Origin: Gonatopus flavifemur
Taxonomy: Eukaryota > Arthropoda > Insecta > Hymenoptera > Dryinidae
Assembly: GCA_018340375.1 (NCBI GenBank)
Contig: JAFFJZ010000008.1
Coordinates: 3,968,001-4,032,000 of the forward strand
Direction of reading: 5' to 3'
DNA: 64,000 nucleotides
Positions 1 to 10,417 of this stretch are shown here, piece by piece. A model generated the notes under the pieces. That model was given only the letters and a program-made list of their open reading frames with translations. It did not search any database and was not told the DNA's origin. Made by a program: the position numbers and the translations under genes. How positions within the stretch are numbered: position 1 is the first letter of the stretch; each line of letters begins with the position of its first letter.

Positions 1-563
1 TGCAAATGGCAACTCTTTGTCTTTTATTTTCTTCCGTCAGTTTATGAGGAACCCATTTTCCTTCATTCTGTATTTTTCCCAATGCATGCAATCGAAGTGA
101 AATTGCTTGACGAGTAACTGCTAACTGTTCTGCAAGCTCTTCTTGAGTTTGACATGGATTTTCATTCGGTAAAACTTCAACAGTTCTTCATCTTCAAATT
201 TTTTTATTGCACTTGGACGTGGATCGTCTTCAAGACTGAAATTTCCATTACGAAATCTTGTAAACCACCCTTTCACTATTGAATGGCTCACAGAATGTTG
301 ACTCAATGTGGTAATAATCAATTCCATAGCTTGAGCAGCATTTTTATTCATTTGAAAACAGAATAGAATACAATGGCGTGAATGTTGCTTATCGAAATCC
401 ATCTCATAAAATTGATACACAAGAAATTATTACTTGAAAATGACTGACATGACAACTGCAATGTCCATGCTACATATATCCGAAATGGCGGACGAATTGG
501 ATGCGTTCAAATATTTTGTTTCATGCAACCAACTTAAAGCCGAGTTTCAACTTGCACACCTAA
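1..563 (-). mobile_element. mariner transposon fragment, 5' half, truncated by the window edge
   Basis: The minus strand encodes the N-terminal part of a mariner transposase (Tc1/mariner superfamily). It starts near 405 with MDFDKQHSRHCILFCFQ, continues through a helix-turn-helix stretch (VKGWFTRFRNGNFSLEDDPR) and FEDEELLKF. After a frame change near 120 it continues in another frame as LRLHALGKIQNEGKWVPHKL, the usual mariner linker. The outer end at 536-563 reads TTAGGTGTGCAAGTTGAAAC on the minus strand, like a mariner terminal repeat, and is followed by a TA (564-565) as expected for the target site. The frameshift shows that the copy is dead. The catalytic domain would lie to the left of position 1. 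It is not of the same subfamily as the copies at 10.0 and 29.2 kb. Confidence 0.85.
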
Positions 564-734
564 TATGATGTCACAAATGGTATGGAAAATGACGTCATTT
601 TTTCTTCTAAGAATTATGAAAAATCCAGGTTGAATCTTGGCAAAAATGGATATACACAATTTGGTGCAGCTTCAGTTTGGTCGTATAAGGCAAGCTTCAA
701 AAAATTGATAATAAATATATTATGATACATTGAG

Positions 735-915
735 CTATGCGTAGGATTGTATTTGGACCCAATATCGGGTACCAAGCCTGGCACGAGGTTATCATCCAAA
801 GGTTTTACCAAGCTTGGGCGATTTTTGTCATAAGTTCTGATCCAATATACCATAAGTCGAAATTGAGCCAAGTTCTCGCCAAGCTTGGGCCATTTGTTAA
901 TTCCTATCTGGGAGT
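735..915. repeat. dispersed repeat, copy A
   Basis: About 100 bases here (AAGCTTGGGC..., GTTCTGATCCAATAT, AAATTGAGC, GAGCCATTTGT-like and AATTCCT segments) match 8925-9035 in the same order and strand with scattered substitutions. No coding potential or terminal structure is seen. It is an old interspersed repeat of unknown class. Confidence 0.55.
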
Positions 916-1462
916 ATAAGAAAAAATGAGTAAAAAACAATTAAAAATCGTATCGTATGGAAATGATAGAAATTTGAAATTATTTCATAACTTATGTACA
1001 TTGTATAGGAAAAATTCTACGAATTTGTCGTAATTCACTCATTGATTTATGGAAAAGATCTTTCAAAAAATATGAATTTTCATGTATTCTTATATGAAAA
1101 TTCCTATCCATATCACGGAAAATTCGCTTACTGTGTATGTAGGAAAACCCAAGTATCTTTCACAGTGGGGCTATATTGGATGCAATTGGCTTTCCATTCT
1201 CAACATACAACGCACGGCGATGGATCTTCAAAAATTGTTAGATCCAGAAACATCGATGAGAAAAATATATAACTTTTTTGACAAAAAAAAATACACAAGG
1301 CCCGCACATCCTGGATTCGGTGAATTCTCCTCCAATCATTATTTTTTGGATTTCTCCCTCTGCTTATTAGAAAAAAAAGAAACATTATCAATGAAGTCCT
1401 CTTAAAAGTACATAAAGGTTACCATGTATATGTATATATGTATATGAAGCGATAACCGACCA
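916..1462. other. AT-rich intergenic stretch, nothing recognised
   Basis: Short overlapping frames on both strands show no family features and no codon bias. I see no repeat with a clear partner in the window. Confidence 0.5.
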
Positions 1463-1702
1463 GTGAATGGTGTACATGAGTCTCTCGATACTCGCGAAAG
1501 CAATTATTTCCTCTCTACCCTGCCACCCCGCGTGCGAAGACTGATTAGTGGCGCTGTGAGGCTAATTAGAGAGGAGCTAAGTGCCGTCGTTTCCGTGCGC
1601 GTCTCAGCGTACCGCAGCTCCTGGCTGCAGATTCAACTGATCATAGGCGCAGTACTGCGTGTCCCATGCATCATTAAATCGACTCCACATGGAAAAGAAT
1701 GA
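1463..1702. other. CpG-containing, higher-complexity block in AT-rich flank
   Basis: This block is visibly richer in G+C and CpG than its surroundings and has no foldback structure. A 79-codon + strand frame crosses it but resembles no family I know. It contains two CTAATTAG-like homeodomain cores (about 1539-1570). It may be a conserved non-coding element or an unrecognised exon; the sequence alone does not decide. Confidence 0.25.
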
Positions 1703-2587
1703 GGAACAGACAGCAATGGATATGGAGAGCAGTACGTTGTTTTCTATTTTCCTTTTATGCTGAAAGAATTTTGTTGTTGACAAAATACATTTCAATCTTA
1801 GTTTTGAAATGGACATTACCATTTTTTACTTTGTGTTTGATATTTCGCATGAGATGAATATAAGGTTGTTGATTGATATTCATAATGTCGTATAATATAA
1901 AAAATCGGCATGGAGAACCATACATTACTTCCATGTTCTTGATATATATTTATAAGGGATTGGTGTGACAGAGTATGCCACGATGTCAGGGATGAAATTA
2001 CTGCTGTTCGATGTATCGATGTTTTCAAATAACTTGAAATAGAAAACTTATTACGTTCAATTTATATTTGGTTAGTTGCAATCAAGCAGTCACATAGAAC
2101 GAACAAAAACTTTCTTCTTCACAGTAGGGAAAAATTTTTGTCCACAGTTGTCCACCAATTGTGACGAAACTCGTATGAAAATACTATGGGATTGTGAATA
2201 AAACGTGGTATAAGTTGCATTGCCATCGGGTAACCAAAAACGCAAATACGAGAGGATCAGATTGAAACTTATACGGGACCACTATCGCAACTGCATTAAC
2301 GTCCTGCTTCTTCAGAGTACGGTTGAAATAAAAGAAGAAAATGATACAATCTCATATCATAGTACATTGATTATTCGGTTGAGAAAACGAACGTGTGAAG
2401 AAGTTTCACTTAACAAATTTATGAAACATCTGTATGGAGAACAATACTTCACTTGTTTCTTCTTATCTGCATATTTTATGAAAAAATGAAAAATTAGCCC
2501 AATAGATGAACTAAAAAAACTTCTAGAACTCACCTATCTGTTATCTATTCTTCCAAACGAGTTGATGCCACTAAAAACAAAACCACC
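1703..2587. other. AT-rich stretch, nothing recognised
   Basis: No convincing coding frame, splice-bounded exon, RNA gene or structured repeat was found here. Confidence 0.5.
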
Positions 2588-2935
2588 CCCCAACCAGAAA
2601 TTGACAACAGGCGCAGTACTGCACCAGTACTAGCCAAGACTGGCAGGGGACTGGCATTTGTCTGGAATGATAACGCTTTTCAGTACTGGGGATTGAGTAC
2701 TGATGCGATTATTCGCAATCAGTGCAGGGTCAGTACTGGGTTAGTACCTGGCCGGTATTAAGTTCTCAGTACTGGTTTATCAGTACAGGCATATTACTGT
2801 ATTTTTATGTATCCAGTACTGATCCCGTACGTGTTGACCAAGTGCTGGATACCCAATACTGGCACTGTACTGTACCTGTTTTCAACATTGGCATATTACG
2901 GATTTTTCTGATTAGGCTATGATTGTGGCTCAGTA
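2588..2935 (-). repeat. GTACTG-rich foldback element, copy 1
   Basis: This region is packed with CAGTACTG/GTACTGG motifs. The left end (TTGACAACAGGCGCAGTACT, about 2601) is an inverted match of the right end (ACTGTACCTGTTTTCAA, about 2870-2890), giving a foldback. Read on the minus strand, 2800-2930 matches 59530-59660 through AATCAGAAAAA, TATGCCAAT, TTGA-AACAGG and AGTGCCAGTATTGGG. It is therefore a copy of the same family. No protein is encoded. Confidence 0.7.
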
Positions 2936-4868
2936 CTGCTACTGTGCTCCGTGGTGCTGTACACTGGAAAGAATATTTATTTGTTCTCTCTCCATAAAAT
3001 ATTGATTTGCAGGAAATCAATGGCCAATAAATTATTCATTTGGGGCAAGCATTCCATTATTTGATTTGATTAAATATTTCATTAATTTCAAAAAATATTT
3101 CATGGAAAGAAGACAAATAAACTATTCATTTGGTTGGAAGAAGTTTTATTTCAGTGTAGAGTTGCCAGTACTGCAAATCCCAACTCAACATTACATTATT
3201 TTACAATTAAAATGATGAATAAATGATGATCATCGGCCGAAACTCAGCAATTCTGATATCAAAGCTAATCAATATGTTGAATAAATCATGGCTTATTTCA
3301 AATATCGCAACATTATAGATTCGACATGAGTGTGTTGTGAGTTCAACGACAGATAAAAAAAAAGTATCTTACATCATTGTTGACGTACAGTCAGTAGAAG
3401 TGTTTTTTTTTTCCTTGCATGCTTTCATCAGCTTAGAATTGCAACAACCAGCAATTTTTCTCTTTCCAATTGGTTGTTGCATTCAATAGAAATTCATTAT
3501 CGATCAATTCCGTCAAAATTCCAGGTCAGTTGCTACTATTCATAATCACCAACAAACAATACATGATCGATAATTACTGGGAAAATATGTAGCGAATGTG
3601 TATAAACTATTGTCAGTCATGAGCCGATCGTGGTTATAAGTGCAACTATATGATTTGTATTTGTATACCAGCAATCATAGTCAATAATCAATTTATGATG
3701 ATTGCTCTGGTATTCTATGCAATCTTTTCTCCTTCAAGATTATACTCCAGATTTTTATATTGTAATTTCATTCCATCTAAATTTTTCATGAAAATTTTCA
3801 ATTCCAAATAATTTTTTATTTACAATATCGCAGAAAATCGAATGCGAATAATGAATTTTTCGGATGTGAACTTGATATTATTATTTACTTGAAAGTAAAT
3901 AAACAGCTTCTGGTTTTAAGAGAACACTCATCGATTACTTACCACTGATGGCTGTTTCTGTCAACAACGATGATATCTGCATATATCTACTAATAATCAA
4001 TATGAGTATGCACAAACGAAATTATGCGCGAATCATCATTCTATATGTAACATTTTCCATACCGTTATCGTACAAGAAGCTCAGTTATTGCAATGCACTT
4101 CCTGTCACCAATCCAATACGTTCTTCATTATCTATGAGTAGAAAAAAACGCACGAAAAAAATGGGTATCCAAGTTGATAATGAGGCTCGTCGAGTAGTTG
4201 GCTACGAGCAGCAGCGTCTCACATCGTCAATTCTCGACATTCGTCACTGCATTACATGCAAGATGTGATCATACGCAAATGAATGATTCCCCCAGGAGAA
4301 TAAGACCTATGGGGACGATACTCGAGTAAATAATTCATCATTCATTATTTATCATCAGTCAGGTATTATACAGGAATTAATAAGGGCCTTCCTGAATTGC
4401 AAACGTTACGATATTGAATTGAATGTAATCAATTCTCCAATACCTCTTTATTTTAGACATTCAGACATCCGATTCATTAAAGAATATCGAGATAAAATTT
4501 TATGAAGGTTCATGTGATGATTGCTTCATGTGAACTTGATCGAATGCAAAGAGAAAATACGATGTTCTTAATTGACCTTCAAATGGATGGATTTTTTATA
4601 CACTATTCTATGGTACTGCTCATTAAAATGAAATGAATCAACACGAAGTTCTGTTATTCTCATATTTTTCACTGGAATTTTATCCCTAGGTAAATAAAAC
4701 CAAAATTACATTATTCAACTTGAATGTTCTGAAGTTCATCTCATTTGAACTTGTGATGCTGTGCAAGCTTGATTTTCAATTCACTACAGATTATTTCACA
4801 AAATATGAAAAGCAATTATTGTTTTCAAAGTTTGAAGGAATTTCCGCATTCACAAGAAAATTAAGTCA
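2936..4868. other. AT-rich intergenic stretch with two small hairpins
   Basis: Two short perfect-stem palindromes are visible: GCAACAACCA.../...TGGTTGTTGC at 3437-3484 and ATACCAGCAATCAT.../...ATGATTGCTCTGGTAT near 3666-3716. A 106-codon + strand frame (3948-4268) has a hydrophobic stretch but no family match, and I do not call it a gene. Confidence 0.45.
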
Positions 4869-5000
4869 CCCGTATAGCAGAACCACCGATCCCTGGACAT
4901 TTCTCCGTCGCCTCTGAGTCGCTTCTCCGTTCATCCACCTTTTATCCACCTCGCTTCCACAGAGATGCAACGTGGACACCGGTGGGTGTGCTGATAGGAC
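4869..5000. repeat. Short foldback related to the large one at 61.2 kb
   Basis: The left end reads CCCGTATAGCAGAACCACCG and the right end, reversed, reads TCCTATCAGCACACCCACCG. Both resemble the termini of the 61246-61619 element (CCCGTACAGCACAACCACCG). This looks like a shortened, diverged member of that family. Confidence 0.55.
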
Positions 5001-5502
5001 AAGATGTGCGCAAATATGTGTCTTTTGGAGTCGAATACTCAAAATGTTTCGAGTATTCAATGATTTTCCAAGTATTCGATGATTCTCCGAAAACGTTTGC
5101 GAAATCTCACCCTTCGGGTTGATGGAAATTCTGAAGAAAATTAACGAAATTCCCAAAAATTTTTTAATAATTTGACAAATTCCGAGTACTTTGGAAAATT
5201 CAAGTGGGTCAAACTTTGAAGTAATGGAAGATACTCGAAAAATTTAAGTACCCACACATACCTGTCTGCAAACAATAATTACTGGCGTTATAAAGGGCCA
5301 TTAATGCCGGTAAATCCTGCAATGCTGGTTAAAAGGTATTACTGACCCTTTGAAACGCATCCAGTCCTATTTGCGGGGCTAATTACAACGTCACAGAAAA
5401 AGTGCCTCATCACAAATTTTCAGTCAACTCATTATTTATTTATTTACACACAAAAGAAATTACTTGTCATATTCACCACAATTTAGAATTAAAATTCAAG
5501 AC
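5001..5502. other. AT-rich stretch, nothing recognised
   Basis: No coding frame or structured repeat was identified. Confidence 0.45.
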
Positions 5503-5625
5503 TACCCGACTAGAAATTCAATCGAATTAACCCGACGTTTGATTAGGACCTGATCAGGACATGGCCGGGTCCTAATCAAAGGCCGGGTGAACCCGATCAG
5601 ATGTGACTTAATTTCCAGTCGGGTA
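5503..5625. mobile_element. 123-bp palindromic MITE (TACCCGACT ends)
   Basis: The ends are inverted copies: TACCCGACTAGAAATT at 5503 and AATTTCCAGTCGGGTA ending at 5625. The interior is also palindromic: GATTAGGACCTGATCAGGAC is followed by GGGTCCTAATC. Nearly the whole element can form one hairpin. It has no coding capacity. Confidence 0.75.
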
Positions 5626-6149
5626 CAACTGCCATTAATCTACTCAAATTCAGTTGCAGTTATCACAATTTGTTTTATACTGCAAAGAAAATTGCCTGGC
5701 CCAGAAATTTTCGCCGTTGTATATCATTCTTAGTCCACATCAAATCCTGAAAGTTACTCCAGAACATATACAGGAACAATTCAACCAATAATGTAATTCC
5801 TAATCAAGCAATTTATAATGCATTTGTATCTGACGATCCCTTATTTTCCACCACGCAGTATTCAGAAAGCACACTACTGCTTCAAAAAATGTTACTGTAT
5901 TTCAACTCACAAATTCCATAAAGAACTGTTTAAAAATCATCGACCAATTACAAATAGCTCTTCACGCTTTTGATTAATGTGTTCAAGACAGTGAAAAGAT
6001 GATTTTCTGAGAAAATTATTGCCAAGTGAAAATGCATATGAAAATTGGAAAGAAAAGATTCAAAGGGGAGCAAAAAGTGAATGTCTCGACAGACGATAAC
6101 GAATGGGGAGGATAATTTTCATACATAGGTATGTATAAGGTGTACTCAG
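5626..6149. other. AT-rich stretch, nothing recognised
   Basis: No coding exon, RNA gene or foldback was found. Confidence 0.45.
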
Positions 6150-6480
6150 TGTGCGGATGGTGGTGATAAATGGGCGTTTCGTCGATAATAACTTGTCGGC
6201 GGTTATTCAGTCGGATGCATGCAATTACGTGCGACACGACTCGACCTACGACGATGCCGAGAGCTGTGCAATTCGAATACTTAGAGTACAGAAGATACAA
6301 CCACTGCGCCATACCTATAATTACCATGGCGAGAACGATTGCGATTTTAACGTCCGTGGTACCATGGTCGACTATAGGAAAATATATTTTATGAATAAAT
6401 ATGTGGAACTTACTCTTCCGATATAACAAATTCTCTTCACTGAGGGTTCTAGAGAAATGATTCACTTATAGTTGATGACA
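6150..6480. other. CpG-rich block, possible conserved non-coding element
   Basis: The bases from about 6165 to 6380 are clearly richer in CpG than the flanks (GTCGGCGG, CGACACGACTCGACCTACGACG, CGTCCGTGG). There is no inverted or direct repeat. Open frames exist on both strands at once (91 codons +, 149 codons -), which is typical of chance frames. None has recognised domains or good splice borders. It could be a regulatory element or an unrecognised exon. Confidence 0.3.
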
Positions 6481-7031
6481 TTTGGTAATAGTTGCCAAAC
6501 CTCATACGTGGATGTGAAGAGAGAAGAGAGTAGCTGTGGCAGATATTTGAACCAGCTAACGGGAATAGCTGAAACGTTATAGTTCCAGTAGCCATTCGCG
6601 TCGTTGATCAGACTAATTGCACCTCTCTAACAAGCATGTAAGTAGCAGCGGGAAGTATTTAACAGCTATGGGAAGTACTTCTGTTAAATGGTGCAGAATC
6701 GTCTATTTAAGTAGCTGCCACAGGTATTTTTGTCATTTTTTCTCTTAATACAGTGCAACAAAAAATCACCTAAGGGTGCACAACTGAATCTGGCAAAGCT
6801 TGAATCAAACGAGGCTGATCGTGTCAACTCTGTGGCAGCTTTCTACTGACCCTGCATCGATTATCGTTCTCCCTATACTGGAAGAACTCTATGATTACGA
6901 TAACTAAGGACGATTGATATTTTGAGCTTAAGAACTAATGATTTGGTGAGACAACAAAATTTCTTATTTGATATCATTTTCCACTAAATTGTTAGAAATT
7001 ATGCCTTAAAATTTTTCTCAATGCAAGATAG
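6481..7031. other. Spacer with three weak direct repeats
   Basis: The motif GTAGC(T/A)G...(G)TATTT occurs three times in the same direction near 6528, 6652 and 6711. Nothing else is recognised. Confidence 0.35.
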
Positions 7032-7222
7032 TCCCTAATAGAAATTTGTCAATTAATTCTCTAGTTGTAACACCTACCCCAACGAAAAACTAGAGACCTT
7101 ATTATCTTACTTATCAGTTGCTAATCTGACTAGCAGCTCAAAATTGACTGATTTTGGTTTCTTGTTTGTCATTGGGATAGGAGTTACAACTAGAACATTA
7201 CTGGACGAATTTCTATTAGGGG
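7032..7222. mobile_element. MITE with CCCCTAATAGAAATT ends
   Basis: The left arm (CCCTAATAGAAATTTGTC ... CTAGTTGTAACACCTACCCC) and the right arm in reverse (CCCCTAATAGAAATTCGTC ... CTAGTTGTAACTCCTATCCC) match over about 50 bp. The terminus also resembles that of the element at 45206-45344. It is non-coding. Confidence 0.7.
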
Positions 7223-7319
7223 TCATATTTGTCATCATACTAGTTCACAGTTGAAAGCTTGGATATAAAATTGAACTTAGCGAACTACACCGAAAAAACC
7301 ATCTAATAGCAACCCTGTT

Positions 7320-7647
7320 GGAAATTCCCAGATGAATGGGATCGCGGAATTCGCATGTGAATCCGGATTCCTACTGAAGACCCGCGTTATCCTTCCAGCT
7401 CCTGCACGGGATGCGTCAGGGTCGCGTTCGAGGTCCCTCAAGTTGTGGGCCAGAACCATTTGGGCTCCCGCTTGAGAGGGTCCCGAGTGGTCCCGACCGA
7501 GAACTTACGGGACTCTGAACACGACCCTGAAAAGTCCCACGCAGGACCTGGAAGGACAGCATGGGTTCTTGGAGGGAATCCAACGGGTTCCGGAAGGAAT
7601 CCCGGTCCACATGCGAATTTCGCGATTTCATTCATCCGGTACTTTCC
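7320..7647. mobile_element. G+C-rich foldback element of about 330 bp
   Basis: The left arm from 7320 (GATGAATGGGATCGCGGAAT, TCGCATGTG, CCGGATTCC) reappears inverted at about 7597-7647 with few differences. The interior is rich in GGGTCCC-type motifs. Three overlapping frames of 60-136 codons run through it on both strands; they follow from the base composition and are not called as genes. Confidence 0.7.
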
Positions 7648-8063
7648 AATGAGGACCCGTACAGCACACCTCCGTGGCTTCCATGGAGAACAAAGATGGG
7701 TCATCCTCGCAACAGAGAAGCGAGGTGGAACAAAGGTTGATGTAATGGATTTAGCTTGGTATTTCTATACATCGTGCCACTTTGTTTCCACCCCATCACC
7801 ACAGAAATGGGACGTGGACGAAAACGTTCGGGATTCTTTCTGTGAATTAAAATGAGGGAAGAAATGATCGGTCTGCAATCAGTCCCTTTCCTCCCTCTGA
7901 ACAGGCATGAAAACTCGAACTTCCTGGGCAGGTGTTATGAAATAGTACATTATGCTACGAAAGAGGAAAATCAATTATTTCCGTCGATGGTGAGGCTTGT
8001 TGCCCAAGCAAAGAGAGGGGAAAAATCACACGAGGTGATAATCATTTCCCCTCCGAGGGACAT
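7648..8063. other. Spacer, nothing recognised
   Basis: No repeat partner or coding exon was identified. The frames here are continuations of frames that begin inside the preceding foldback. Confidence 0.4.
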
Positions 8064-8263
8064 ACACGCAGAAAACAGATATGTTGAAAAGTCCCATAAT
8101 TTATTGAGGATCAGCGCCAGTCTGTGACAGATAGAGTTTTGACTTGAATTTATTAATTTCTACAAGAAATTATGGTACTTTTGAAGCTATATTCATTCAT
8201 TCCAGACTGGCGCTGATCCTCAATAAATTATGGGACTTTTAAAAATATATTTTTCTGCGTGTA
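8064..8263. mobile_element. MITE with ACACGCAGAAAA ends, copy 1 (200 bp)
   Basis: The ends TACACGCAGAAAA and TTTTCTGCGTGTA are inverted. They are followed inward by inverted AGTCCCATAATTTATTGAGG and ATCAGCGCCAGTCT. The same element occurs at 59255-59464, sharing the run CAGCGCCAGTCTGTGACAGA and the interior TACAAGAAATTATGGTA. The TA at both ends fits a Tc1/mariner-type target. Confidence 0.8.
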
Positions 8264-8385
8264 CGGTCCTTTTTCCCGATTTCGCTAAAATGATGAACAT
8301 CCTTATATGTATGATTAACTCGACGCTATTTCTCAAGCACCCATTACTCCTCCTATTCCCTCTCGAAAGAGTAATGAAAACGTAC

Positions 8386-8415
8386 TGCGCACGCGCATTC
8401 GACTGCGCACGCGCA
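8386..8415 (+). promoter_or_regulatory. Tandem NRF-1/Ewg-like motifs
   Basis: TGCGCACGCGCA occurs at 8386-8397 and again at 8404-8415, 18 bp apart. Each fits the palindromic consensus YGCGCAYGCGCR bound by NRF-1 and its fly homologue Erect wing. Function is inferred from the motif only; no transcript is visible beside it. Confidence 0.35.
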
Positions 8416-8428
8416 CGCATCATTGGTG

Positions 8429-8754
8429 AGGAAAGATTAGGGATCCTTTAATGAGGGATCGGACAATCAGTCACCATTAGTGGGATACTTCCGGTTTTTT
8501 CTATAGTTTAGTTAAGCATGCATAGTGTATGTTATTTTATTAAAATCATTTTTCTCAAATGTATTTACATGCTTTGTTCGAAGAATGTTTCAGATTCACT
8601 TAATTGTAAGTATTATACATGAATAAGCTGACTTTAAATATGTATCTCGAATATTTTCATAAATATCAGTACCTATCCCACTAATGGCGGCCGACCAATC
8701 CGTAATCAGCAGTTGATTGTCCGATCCCTCATTAAAGGATCCCTAGGAAAGATT
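8429..8754. mobile_element. Intact foldback transposon with perfect 30-bp TIRs and 10-bp target duplication
   Basis: The element is 8439-8744 (306 bp). The terminal 30 bases at 8439-8468 (AGGGATCCTTTAATGAGGGA...) and 8715-8744 are exact inverted copies. The flanking AGGAAAGATT at 8429-8438 and 8745-8754 is an exact direct duplication. A second perfect 14-bp inverted pair lies inside (8474-8487 and 8674-8687). A target duplication of 9-10 bp is typical of Mutator-like (MULE) elements; hAT and P elements give 8. There is no transposase frame, so it is non-autonomous. The lack of any mismatch points to a recent insertion, unlike the other repeats in the window. Confidence 0.85.
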
Positions 8755-8924
8755 GGGAATACATAGTTTCGCTCCCGCATCATAGGTATGAAATACGACT
8801 ATTTTAGCGGGGTCGGCAGAAAAACATTTCCCCTCCCCCCATTGATTTTCGATGCACTAACATAAACGTTCAATGTTCACACATCAGTCCAGTGATCTCC
8901 GAAAGTGAGAGCTGGCAGCCCCCA

Positions 8925-9035
8925 CCAAGCTTGGGTCATTTTTGGTCATGGGTTCTGGCCCAATACAAAGTCAAAATTGAGCGAAGGTCGAGCCCAGCTT
9001 GAGCCATTTGTGAATTCTCCTCTGGGGTACATTTG
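8925..9035. repeat. Dispersed repeat, copy B (partner of 735-915)
   Basis: It shares AAGCTTGGG, GGGTTCTGGCCCAATA, AAAATTGAGCGAA, GAGCCATTTGTGAATTC and the following TCTGGG in order with 780-915. Class unknown; no terminal repeats or coding frame. Confidence 0.55.
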
Positions 9036-10029
9036 AAGAATGTGTGGGAAACTTCCTGTGTTGTCTGGGTAGAGTTCTTGGAGGATACAAATTAGAACTT
9101 ATGCTATCCGGGTTTCTGTGGAGTTCAGTTGACTCTTTTCCCATGAGAGTTGCATAAATATTTATAAAATATTGTACAAGTACAAAATTCTTACAAGAAA
9201 AATAAGTATTAGATTAAGGCGATGCAGGATTAAACCTGAATAAGTTCCTATTGAATTTTTACATGCACTGTATAAGAACCGAATGCATTCCTGAATATTG
9301 AAAACAGTCTTTCATGCAAGCACTCTGACCAATTTGTATACATCTCCGAAATCAAAATCAGTCACCGAACGACACCCAGATCAACCCTGGTAGTATTCCA
9401 ATCACCACAATTTTAGATCCTTTTTCCTGGTTGAATCCCCCATGCCCCCGCATAAAGCTCTATTCCATATTTTCATGGACCGTATACAGTCCAAATAAAC
9501 CCGGATGCATTCCTGAGTTTTGAAAACATTACCGTATACAGTCTTTACCGACCCGGATAAAGTTCTGTTCCCTGATACGTTTTCCCTAATAATATCCTGA
9601 TTAACTCGTGTACGTTTCCTGAACTGAAAATTTTGACCGTATAAGTACCAGATGGTTCCGGGTTTCAATCTGGATTCCATCCGGTCTTCATACGGTTTCT
9701 ATGCGGTTTTTTTCAGCAAAGATTAGTTTACATTCTATCAGTTCTAAACTATCATAACGTCACGGTGATTCTCCTTATCAATAGAAGAGTGTACTGAGTG
9801 TCTGTGTGAAAAACAATGGAGTTAATAATAATACTAATTTGATTCTGAAACAAATCTCAATTATGCTACTATAGCTTGGTGCCATCAACTTCAGGTTTCA
9901 ACATACTTTGTACATCTTTTAGGGTCTGACCCGAGAGAAGAAAACTGTAAAAAATTTCGTTGGAAAATTTAAATTGAAGTAATTAACCCATGCATGCCTT
10001 AGGACTTTTCCCAACTTGTCAGAAAATTT
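9036..10029. other. Spacer with an internal direct repeat
   Basis: GATGCATTCCTGA...TTGAAAACA occurs near 9283-9306 and 9502-9530 in similar contexts (GTATA-AG/AACC before it), so part of 9240-9720 appears to be a diverged local duplication. No gene was recognised. Confidence 0.4.
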
Positions 10030-10417
10030 ACTGTGAAATGTTGGGAAAAATCGTTCTTCGTTCCTCACGTCAAAATCACCACTTTAAAATTTCTTGAACC
10101 ACTCGAAACACTGTGTTTTACCAAGGGCATGTTCACCGTAAGCTTTGACGAGCATTCGATGTGATTCTGCAGCAGTTCCCTTCAAATGATAACAAAAAAC
10201 TAATGCTGTTCGCAGATCGTAGTTTGTGGGCACAAAACTCGACACGTTCAAGGTTATAAAACAATTACGGGTGTACAGAACTTCTATTGTTTTGTGTTGA
10301 AAATATTTATCAGCTGTTAGGTGGAGATGATAGTGCTGAAGAAGTGGTCTTAGGGTCCCCAAACTGATGGCTAGTGTCATTTATAGGGGAATTCCGGTTT
10401 CATACTTCTACACCTGG
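10030..10417 (-). mobile_element. Mos1-like (mauritiana subfamily) mariner, 5' fragment
   Basis: The outer terminus at 10390-10417, read on the minus strand, is CCAGGTGTAGAAGTATGAAA, close to Mos1-type ends (CCAGGTGTACAAGTA). The frame then gives SSFVPTNYDLRTALVFCYHL, KGTAAESHRMLVKAYGE and ECFEWFKKF-like residues, a premature stop, and SGDFDVRNEER. This is the DNA-binding N-terminus of the mauritiana subfamily. Homology stops near 10030, so the catalytic domain is gone. The expected flanking TA is TG here. Confidence 0.85.

Noticed and set aside
3948..4268. 106-codon + strand frame with a hydrophobic stretch like a signal peptide
   Set aside because: No recognised domain, no cleavage or peptide-precursor pattern, ordinary AT-rich composition; a chance frame is the simpler explanation.
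6016..6465. 149-codon minus-strand frame
   Set aside because: It overlaps open + strand frames of similar length over a CpG-rich block; no family features beyond a short hydrophobic stretch.
7445..7855. 136-codon + strand frame rich in Gly, Arg and Pro
   Set aside because: Its first half lies in the 7320-7647 foldback, and mirror frames on the minus strand show the same pattern, as expected from inverted arms.
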